Assembly: GCA_937967645.1 (NCBI GenBank)
Contig: CALBTT010000213.1
Location: 1 to 64,000, forward strand
Length of the DNA: 64,000 bases
Direction: 5' to 3'
Source of the DNA: an uncultured Zoogloea sp.
Lineage (GTDB): Bacteria; Pseudomonadota; Gammaproteobacteria; Burkholderiales; Rhodocyclaceae
A program made the translations under genes and the position numbers. Shown piece after piece: positions 57,625 to 64,000 of this stretch. Positions within the stretch are counted from its first letter, which is position 1; each line of letters opens with the position of its first letter. The notes beneath the pieces are model-generated. The model saw nothing but the letters and a program-made list of their open reading frames with translations. It made no database searches and was not told the origin of the DNA.

Positions 57625-59547
57625 ATGAGTATCTTCACAAGCTTCCAGGCCCGTTTCGAGTCTGCCCGGGAAGAGGAAATGTCGATCCAGGAATACCTGG
57701 AACTCTGCAAGACCGATCCCATGGCTTACGCGACGTCGGCAGAGCGCCTGCTGCAGGCCATCGGCGAACCGGAGCTGGTCGACACCCGGCTCGACCCGCG
57801 CCTGTCCCGAATCTTTTCCAACAAGATGATCAAGATCTATCCCGCCTTCCGTGATTTCTACGGAATGGAGGAGTCGATCGAGAACATCGTGTCGTATTTC
57901 CGACATGCCGCGCAGGGACTGGAGGAAAAGAAACAAATCCTCTACCTCCTCGGCCCCGTGGGTGGCGGCAAGAGCTCCCTCGCCGAGAAGCTCAAGAGCC
58001 TGGTCGAGAACATCCCCTTCTATGCCATCAAGGGCTCGCCGGTCCATGAGTCCCCGCTGGGGCTGTTCAGCCCCACCGAGGACGGCGCGATCCTCGAGGA
58101 CGACTACGGCATCCCCCGACGCTACCTCAACACCATCATGAGCCCGTGGGCGGTGAAACGCCTGCACGAGTTCAACGGCGACATCACCAAGTTCCGGGTG
58201 GTCAAACTCCGCCCATCCGTGCTGCGCCAGATCGCCGTTGCCAAGACCGAGCCGGGCGACGAGAACAACCAGGACATCTCCTCCCTGGTCGGCAAGATCG
58301 ACATCCGGATGCTCGAGCAGTACTCCCAGGACGATCCGGACGCCTACTCCTACTCCGGTGGCCTGTGCCTGGCCAACCGTGGCCTCCTCGAATTCGTCGA
58401 AATGTTCAAGGCACCGATCAAGGTGCTCCATCCCCTGCTCACCGCCACCCAGGAAGGTAACTACAAGGGCACCGAGGGCTTCGGCGCCATCCCCTTCGAC
58501 GGCATCGTGATGGCCCACTCGAACGAGTCCGAATGGGTCGCCTTCCGCAACAACCGCAACAACGAGGCCTTCCTCGACCGGATCTACACCGTCAAGGTGC
58601 CCTACTGCCTGCGCGTCTCCGACGAGATCCGCATCTACGACAAGCTCCTCGCCAACAGCTCCCTGTCGCAGGCCCCCTGCGCCCCCGACACCCTGCGCAT
58701 GATGGCCCAGTTCGCGGTGCTGTCGCGGGTCAAGGAGCCCGAGAACTCCAGCATCTTCTCCAAGATGCGCGTCTACGACGGCGAGAACCTGAAGGACACC
58801 GACCCCAAGGCCAAGAGCTACCAGGAGTACCGCGACTACGCGGGCGTCGACGAGGGCATGACGGGCCTGTCCACCCGCTTTGCCTTCAAGGTGCTGTCCA
58901 AGGTCTTCAACTTCGACCACCGGGAGGTCGCCGCCAATCCGGTGCACCTGATGTACGTGCTCGAACAGCAGATCGCCCAGGAGCAGTATCCGCCCGAACA
59001 CGAAGCCAAGTACCTGGCCTTCATCAAGGAGTTCCTGGCGCCCCGCTACGCCGAGTTCATCGGCAAGGAGATCCAGACCGCCTACCTGGAGAGCTACAGC
59101 GAATACGGCCAGAACATCTTCGACCGCTACGTCACCTATGCCGACTTCTGGATCCAGGATCAGGAATACCGCGACCAGAACACCGGCGAGATCCTCGACC
59201 GCAACGCCCTCAACGACGAGCTCGAGAAGATCGAGAAGCCGGCCGGCATCAGCAACCCCAAGGACTTCCGCAACGAGGTGGTGAACTTCGTGCTCCGCGC
59301 GCGGGCCAAGAACAACGGCAAGAACCCCAGCTGGACCAGCTACGAAAAGCTGCGGGCGGTGATCGAAAAGAAGATGTTCTCCAACACCGAAGACCTCCTG
59401 CCGGTCATCAGCTTCAATGCCAAGGCCAGCGGCGACGAGCAGAAGAAGCACCAGAACTTCGTCAATCGCATGATCGAAAAGGGCTACACCGAGAAACAGG
59501 TCCGACTGCTCTGCGAATGGTATCTGCGCGTCCGCAAGTCGTCCTGA
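57625..59547 (+). CDS. prkA: PrkA (YeaG-type) serine protein kinase
   Basis: 640 aa from the ATG at 57625, with AGGAGA seven bases upstream; the longest frame starts 56 codons earlier without support. The N-terminal AAA domain has Walker A GPVGGGKS (110-117). The C-terminal part resembles eukaryotic-like kinase folds (PrkA_C). In E. coli YeaG acts with YeaH in nitrogen starvation and stationary-phase responses. First gene of a prkA-yeaH-spoVR operon. Confidence 0.93.
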   Translation: MSIFTSFQARFESAREEEMSIQEYLELCKTDPMAYATSAERLLQAIGEPELVDTRLDPRLSRIFSNKMIKIYPAFRDFYGMEESIENIVSYFRHAAQGLEEKKQILYLLGPVGGGKSSLAEKLKSLVENIPFYAIKGSPVHESPLGLFSPTEDGAILEDDYGIPRRYLNTIMSPWAVKRLHEFNGDITKFRVVKLRPSVLRQIAVAKTEPGDENNQDISSLVGKIDIRMLEQYSQDDPDAYSYSGGLCLANRGLLEFVEMFKAPIKVLHPLLTATQEGNYKGTEGFGAIPFDGIVMAHSNESEWVAFRNNRNNEAFLDRIYTVKVPYCLRVSDEIRIYDKLLANSSLSQAPCAPDTLRMMAQFAVLSRVKEPENSSIFSKMRVYDGENLKDTDPKAKSYQEYRDYAGVDEGMTGLSTRFAFKVLSKVFNFDHREVAANPVHLMYVLEQQIAQEQYPPEHEAKYLAFIKEFLAPRYAEFIGKEIQTAYLESYSEYGQNIFDRYVTYADFWIQDQEYRDQNTGEILDRNALNDELEKIEKPAGISNPKDFRNEVVNFVLRARAKNNGKNPSWTSYEKLRAVIEKKMFSNTEDLLPVISFNAKASGDEQKKHQNFVNRMIEKGYTEKQVRLLCEWYLRVRKSS

Positions 59548-59554
59548 CGCTTTG

Positions 59555-59586
59555 CCGGGCGGCCGACCACCCTGTCGGCCGCCCGG
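59555..59586 (+). other. Strong intercistronic hairpin between prkA and yeaH
   Basis: A perfect 13-bp GC stem (CCGGGCGGCCGAC with its complement) and a 6-nt loop lie in the 66-base gap, with no T run after it. It is more likely an RNA-stability or processing element than a terminator and could set the prkA:yeaH ratio. Confidence 0.7.
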
Positions 59587-59613
59587 TGCACGCCACTCAC
59601 CCGGGAGGCTCGA

Positions 59614-60885
59614 ATGGTCCGTATCATCGACCGCCGGTTCGACAGCAGAAACAAGAGTGCTGTGAATCGGCAGCGGTTCATGCGCCGTTTCAAGAACCAG
59701 ATCCGCGAAGCCGTGGCCGATGCCATATCGGGCCGCTCGATCAAGGATCTGGACAACGGCGAAAGCGTTTCCATCCCCGCCAAGGACCTCTCCGAACCCC
59801 AGTTCCACCACGGGCGCGGCGGCATCTGGGAAACCGTGTTCACCGGCAACGACCAGTTCTCGTCCGGCGACCTGATCAATCGCCCCCAGGGCGGTGGCGG
59901 CGGCGGGACAGGCAAGGGCAAGGCCAGCAATGAAGGCGAAGGTGAGGACGATTTCGTCTTCAACCTGTCGCGCGAGGAGTTTCTCGACGTCTTCTTCGAC
60001 GACCTCGCCCTGCCCAACCTGGTCAAGACCCAGCTCGCCCGAATCCACGAGTACAAGAGCCAGCGCGCCGGTTTCACCAACGACGGCACACCGGCCAACA
60101 TCAACGTGGTGCGCTCCCTGCGCGGCGCCCTCGGGCGGCGGCTCGCCCTCGCCTCCCCTTACCAGGGCCGGCTGAGAGAACTGCAGAAAGAGCTTGAGGC
60201 CCTGCTCGAGACCAGCCCGCCCCCAGACGACCCCGAGGTGCTGCGCCTGAAGGAGGAGATCGGCATCCTGCGGGCCAAGATCGACGCCATCCCCTTCATC
60301 GACTCCTTCGACCTGCGCTACAACAACCGGGTCAAGGTGCCCAAGCCCACCACCCAGGCCGTGATGTTCTGCATCATGGACGTCTCCGGCTCGATGGACG
60401 AGGACAAGAAGGCCACCGCCAAGCGCTTCTTCATGCTGCTCTACCTCTTCCTGACCCGGACCTACGAGCACATCGAGGTGGTGTTCATCCGCCACCACAC
60501 CGTAGCCAAGGAAGTGAACGAGGAGGACTTCTTCCATTCCCGGGAGTCCGGCGGCACGGTGGTCTCGAGCGCCCTCGAGATGATGAAGGACATCCTGCAC
60601 GCCCGATATCTCAACGGTGCCTGGAACGTCTATGGCGCCCAGGCCTCGGACGGGGACAACTGGGAGAACGACTCCCCCCACTGCCGGGAACTCCTGGCCA
60701 ACGCCATCCTGCCCTTCGTGCAGTACTTCGCCTACATCGAGATCACCCCGGGCGAACCCCAGAACCTGTGGAGAGAATACGAGAAGCTCAACGGCGCCCA
60801 CCCCAACTTCGCCATGCAGCACATCGAAGGCTTGCCGGACATCTACCCGGTCTTCCGAGAACTCTTCAAGAAGAAACTGGCATGA
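59614..60885 (+). CDS. yeaH: YeaH/YhbH-family protein (DUF444)
   Basis: 423 aa. DUF444 pattern: [20 protein letters not shown] at the start, a Gly-rich linker near 90-105, and a C-terminal von Willebrand-like domain with MIDAS motif [12 protein letters not shown] conserved partner of PrkA/YeaG; the biochemical role is not known. GGGAGG lies upstream and the stop overlaps spoVR (ATGA). Confidence 0.93.
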   Translation: MVRIIDRRFDSRNKSAVNRQRFMRRFKNQIREAVADAISGRSIKDLDNGESVSIPAKDLSEPQFHHGRGGIWETVFTGNDQFSSGDLINRPQGGGGGGTGKGKASNEGEGEDDFVFNLSREEFLDVFFDDLALPNLVKTQLARIHEYKSQRAGFTNDGTPANINVVRSLRGALGRRLALASPYQGRLRELQKELEALLETSPPPDDPEVLRLKEEIGILRAKIDAIPFIDSFDLRYNNRVKVPKPTTQAVMFCIMDVSGSMDEDKKATAKRFFMLLYLFLTRTYEHIEVVFIRHHTVAKEVNEEDFFHSRESGGTVVSSALEMMKDILHARYLNGAWNVYGAQASDGDNWENDSPHCRELLANAILPFVQYFAYIEITPGEPQNLWREYEKLNGAHPNFAMQHIEGLPDIYPVFRELFKKKLA

Positions 60886-62417
60886 GCGCAAAAAGACAGA
60901 AACGCAGGCAACCGCTGCCCGCCCCCGGCGAATGGACCTTCGAACTGATCGAGGCCTATCACGCCGAGATCGACCGGGTGGCCCGGGAATATGGCCTGGA
61001 CACCTATCCCAACCAGATCGAGTTGATCACGTCCGAGCAGATGATGGACGCCTACTCGTCGGTCGGGATGCCCGTCAACTACCATCACTGGTCTTTCGGC
61101 AAGAGCTTCCTGCACACCGAAAAGGGCTACCGGCGTGGGCAGATGGGCCTGGCCTACGAGATCGTCATCAACTCCAACCCCTGCATCGCCTACCTCATGG
61201 AAGAAAACACCATGACGATGCAGGCCCTGGTGATCGCCCACGCCGCCTATGGCCACAACAGCTTCTTCAAGGGCAATTACCTCTTCAAGCAATGGACCAA
61301 TGCCGACGCGATCATCGACTACCTGATCTTTGCCCGTAACTACCTCACCGAATGCGAGGAGCGTTACGGCGAGGAAGAGGTCGAACTGCTGCTCGACTCC
61401 TGCCATGCCCTGATGAATGTCGGCGTAGACCGCTACAAACGCCCGGCCAAGTTGTCCCTGTCAAAGGAGTTGACCCGCCAGCGGGAGCGCGCCGAATACC
61501 TGCAGAGCCAGGTCAACGACCTGTGGCGCACCCTCCCCGCCCAGCAGGTCAAGACCCAGACCGTCGAAGCCCGCCGCTTCCCGCCAGAGCCCCAGGAGAA
61601 CCTGCTCTACTTCATCGAGAAGAACGCCCCGCTGCTCGAACCCTGGCAGCGGGAAGTCGTCCGCATCGTGCGCAAAGTCGGCCAGTACTTCTTCCCCCAG
61701 CGCCAGACACAGGTCATGAACGAAGGCTGGGCCACCTACTGGCACTACACCCTCATCAACACGCTCTACGACGAGGGCCTGCTGGCCGACAGCTTCATGA
61801 TGGAGTTCCTCCACTCCCACACCAACGTCGTGTACCAGCCCGCCTACAGTGAGCCCTGGTACCGGGGTCTCAACCCCTATGCGCTGGGCTTCGCCATGTG
61901 GCAGGACATCCGCCGCATCTGCGAACACCCTACCGACGAGGACCGCTACTGGTTTCCCGACATCGCTGGCAGCAGCTGGCGCGAGACCTTCGACTTCGCG
62001 ATGCGCAACTTCAAGGACGAGAGCTTCATCGCCCAGTTTCTGTCCCCCAAGATCATGCGCGACTTCCGCCTCTTCGCGATCCTCGACGACGACAAGGAAG
62101 CCAAGCTCAAGGTGTCGGCGATCCACGACGAAGCCGGCTACCGCAAGGTCCGGGAGATCATGTCCGACAACTACAACCTGGGCAGCCGCGAACCCAACCT
62201 GCAGGTCTGGAACGTCGACCTGCGCGGTGACCGCTCACTCACTCTGCGCCACCAGGCCTACCTGCGGCGCCCCCTCAATGGCGAAGCCGAGGAAGTCCTC
62301 AAGCACGTGGCCCGGCTGTGGGGCTTTGCGGTGCGCATGGAGGTGGCACATGAGGACGGGCGCATCGAGGTGCTGCACGAATGCCGCCAGGACCGGCGAC
62401 GCACCGGCAAGGACTAG
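60882..62417 (+). CDS. spoVR: SpoVR-family protein (YcgB-like)
   Basis: 511 aa from the ATG at 60882. Family landmarks: [61 protein letters not shown] and [11 protein letters not shown]. In Bacillus SpoVR affects spore cortex; in non-sporulating proteobacteria it goes with PrkA and YeaH as a stress module of unknown mechanism. The stop overlaps that of the convergent next gene. Confidence 0.94.
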   Translation: MSAKRQKRRQPLPAPGEWTFELIEAYHAEIDRVAREYGLDTYPNQIELITSEQMMDAYSSVGMPVNYHHWSFGKSFLHTEKGYRRGQMGLAYEIVINSNPCIAYLMEENTMTMQALVIAHAAYGHNSFFKGNYLFKQWTNADAIIDYLIFARNYLTECEERYGEEEVELLLDSCHALMNVGVDRYKRPAKLSLSKELTRQRERAEYLQSQVNDLWRTLPAQQVKTQTVEARRFPPEPQENLLYFIEKNAPLLEPWQREVVRIVRKVGQYFFPQRQTQVMNEGWATYWHYTLINTLYDEGLLADSFMMEFLHSHTNVVYQPAYSEPWYRGLNPYALGFAMWQDIRRICEHPTDEDRYWFPDIAGSSWRETFDFAMRNFKDESFIAQFLSPKIMRDFRLFAILDDDKEAKLKVSAIHDEAGYRKVREIMSDNYNLGSREPNLQVWNVDLRGDRSLTLRHQAYLRRPLNGEAEEVLKHVARLWGFAVRMEVAHEDGRIEVLHECRQDRRRTGKD

Positions 62418-63595
62418 AACCCGAGGGCGCCCGGCACATCCCGTGTGCCCACGGGCCGGGTCCCCACGGGCAACGTGAACTCCCGCGCCGGCTGTAGCGG
62501 ATCTGAGTTCGATACGGGCGAGCCGAAGGGAAGCGTTTCATCCGCAGCGGGGCGCAGGCCACGGCTGACCCACATCGCTATCTGCGCTGGATCATGCAGC
62601 TGCAGGTTCCGCCGGCCGGACAGGCGGGTCCAGCCGGGGCCTGCATCCTCCCCCCGCCGGAACACGCCGTCCGGACACGCAGCGCCCACACACCCGCCCA
62701 GCAGCAGGTTGTCCGACGCACTGACGCGCACGCGCTCAGAGGACCAGATCGCGACAAACTCACCGCCACCCGGCACATCGTCCACCAGCGTGTTCGCCAC
62801 CATCACCAGTTCATGACTGTCACCACGCAACCCTTCTGCTCCGAAGGCGATCAGGCGCCTGTTCTCGGTGGCCACGCCCTGCCAGACGATGTTGCCCAGC
62901 AGGACCACTTCGCCCCCCTCGGGAAAGTCCATCTCGTAGCTGGCCTGCCCGCCAGCCTCGTCACTGAACCGGCTGTAACTGACCCGGCTCACCGCGGCAC
63001 GACTCTTCAGCAAGTGACCGATCCGGCCATCGTGGAAATAGCTGCCCGTCACGTCGAGGCGATCGATCCGCCCGGCGTAGAGCAGATGGCTGATCCGTGG
63101 CTTGGGTAACAGCACGCCATGGGCGAACTCGGAATCCTCGACCACGAGGCTGATTCCCGGCAGATTGGCTGTCAGGATCCCCATTTCGTTATCGACAAAC
63201 AGGCAGTTGCGCACCCGCAGGCGCCCCGCCTCCAGCCGGATGCCCGACCCCGACCGCGTCGGACCTCTCGCGCCCTCGAAGGCCAGGTTGGACACCTCGA
63301 TGTCACCACCGCGCACCACCCAGATGCCCTTGCCTTCGGCGACCCGACCCGCCGCCAGCAGGCGCGGACGCCCCGACACGCCGCGGATCGTAAGCCTCTG
63401 CTGATCCCACACCGCAACATCACCCACATAGTTGCCGGCGACGATCTCCACCACATCACCATCCCGCGCCCGACGGGACGCCTCGGCGATGCTGGAGATC
63501 GCCTCGCCCGGCCCGACCCTCAGGGTCTCGGCCCACGCCGGCAGTGCCGCCAGACAGGCCCACATGCACACCACAATCCACCAAGCAGGCACCAT
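62414..63595 (-). CDS. Exported right-handed beta-helix protein
   Basis: 393 aa with a signal peptide (about 1-22, PAWA). The body is a parallel beta-helix of NosD/pectate-lyase type: repeated coils such as GDIEVSNLAFEGA, GRLRVRNCLFVDNEMGI and HELVMVANTLVDD. No lyase active site is recognisable, so substrate and activity are open; periplasmic or surface polysaccharide binding is possible. Its stop overlaps the spoVR stop by two bases, and it diverges from the dnaJ-like gene. Confidence 0.8.
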   Translation of the reverse strand: MVPAWWIVVCMWACLAALPAWAETLRVGPGEAISSIAEASRRARDGDVVEIVAGNYVGDVAVWDQQRLTIRGVSGRPRLLAAGRVAEGKGIWVVRGGDIEVSNLAFEGARGPTRSGSGIRLEAGRLRVRNCLFVDNEMGILTANLPGISLVVEDSEFAHGVLLPKPRISHLLYAGRIDRLDVTGSYFHDGRIGHLLKSRAAVSRVSYSRFSDEAGGQASYEMDFPEGGEVVLLGNIVWQGVATENRRLIAFGAEGLRGDSHELVMVANTLVDDVPGGGEFVAIWSSERVRVSASDNLLLGGCVGAACPDGVFRRGEDAGPGWTRLSGRRNLQLHDPAQIAMWVSRGLRPAADETLPFGSPVSNSDPLQPAREFTLPVGTRPVGTRDVPGALGF

Positions 63596-63645
63596 GATTC
63601 ACCCCACGCCATCCCAGAATCGGTCTCACCGCTTAGAATACCGAA

Positions 63646-64000
63646 ATGTCGAGAATCGATTTCCACCAGATCCTGGGCGTCAAACCTGACGCCAGCGCCG
63701 CCGAAATAAAGCGAGCCTTCAAGCGCATGGCCATGCGCTGGCACCCGGACCGCAATCCTGATCCGGACGCCCAAGAGCAGTTCCGCCGGGCCCGCGAGGC
63801 CTTCGAGCGCCTCACCGAAGCCCGCGACACCGCCCCGGACAGCCCCACAAGCGCCTCTACGGACAGCCCTCCCGCGGACGACGCAGCCCCCCCGAAGGGC
63901 GAAGACCGGCACATGGAGCTGGACGTTGATCTTGAAGAGGCAGCCCTCGGCGGAGCCGCGGAGGTCACCGTGGACGGCCGCGCTCCCTGCACCTCCTGCG
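63646..64000 (+). CDS. DnaJ-like co-chaperone (truncated by the window end)
   Basis: At least 118 codons, open to the right edge. A J domain (1-60) has the HPD motif (MRWHPDRNPDPDA). Next comes a Pro/Ser/Ala linker (about 62-85) instead of the Gly/Phe-rich segment of DnaJ. A CTD-I-like strand (MELDVDLEEAALGGAAEV) and the first zinc-finger cysteines (CTSC) close the visible part. It stimulates Hsp70 ATPase through HPD. The missing G/F segment marks it as a DnaJ variant, not the main DnaJ. Confidence 0.85.
   Translation, partial: MSRIDFHQILGVKPDASAAEIKRAFKRMAMRWHPDRNPDPDAQEQFRRAREAFERLTEARDTAPDSPTSASTDSPPADDAAPPKGEDRHMELDVDLEEAALGGAAEVTVDGRAPCTSC

Noticed and set aside
57547..60891. 1114-codon open frame on the - strand
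   Set aside because: It lies opposite prkA and yeaH, whose family motifs are clear. High GC third positions create long antisense frames; its product is low-complexity and matches nothing.

Overview
The window is about 64 kb of GC-rich (roughly 65 percent by eye) chromosomal DNA, densely coded, from a betaproteobacterium. A Rhodocyclales-like host (Azospira, Dechloromonas or Azoarcus relatives) is the best inference. The reasons are the tig-clpP-clpX-lon order, a tungsten aldehyde oxidoreductase operon laid out as in Aromatoleum, hemP/bfd behind a Fur-type box, and a long alternative chemosensory operon. No rRNA, CRISPR array or complete insertion sequence was seen.

Region by region. 1-2.7 kb: a terminator, then a small + strand operon (zinc-type MDR oxidoreductase, exported alpha/beta hydrolase, small exported protein). 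2.7-14.6 kb: one - strand chemosensory operon read from 14.6 kb down. Its order is HTH/pseudo-receiver regulator, sensor-less MCP, CheY, STAS protein, CheA, MCP, CheW, poly-HAMP MCP, CheR, CheD, CheB. CheA carries a tandem 24-residue MshEN-like motif, and two MCPs end in a DYVxF pentapeptide of the kind that docks CheR. 14.6-15.0 kb: AT-rich gap and a terminator. 15.0-20.5 kb: a candidate defence operon encoding a small exported Cys-rich protein, a TIR-caspase-SIR2-like fusion, and a membrane-anchored nSTAND ATPase with WD40 repeats. This is the most novel-looking locus in the window. 20.7-23.3 kb: acnB with a promoter that overlaps a perfect inverted repeat. 23.5-26.5 kb: sensor kinase and lone receiver.

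26.6-33.6 kb: housekeeping genes (YchJ-like, GST, S4 protein, LysM/BON protein, YkgJ-like, SEC-C protein, TrmB-like methyltransferase, DusC, TAXI solute-binding protein, xpt-like PRTase). 33.6-41.7 kb: a tungsten unit in which aorABC, a MoaD-like sulfur carrier, an unknown small protein and the tungstate importer tupBCA are read as one - strand operon, with moeA divergent. 41.8-47.0 kb: prpE, a receiver/degenerate-GGDEF protein, acuI and an HDOD protein. 47.0-49.7 kb: uup, then Fur-box/hemP/bfd. 49.8-51.3 kb: an untidy region with an orphan twin-arginine leader peptide, two decayed tRNA-like pieces, a hicAB toxin-antitoxin pair, an inverted repeat and an intact tRNA-Arg(CCU). It looks like an old integration scar. 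51.4-57.2 kb: lon (with a sigma-32-type promoter), clpX, clpP, tig. 57.6-62.4 kb: prkA-yeaH-spoVR stress operon. 62.4-64 kb: an exported beta-helix protein and the start of a DnaJ-like gene cut by the window end.

Start codons were moved from the longest reading frame wherever a Shine-Dalgarno sequence or family alignment pointed to an internal start; this is stated in each entry.
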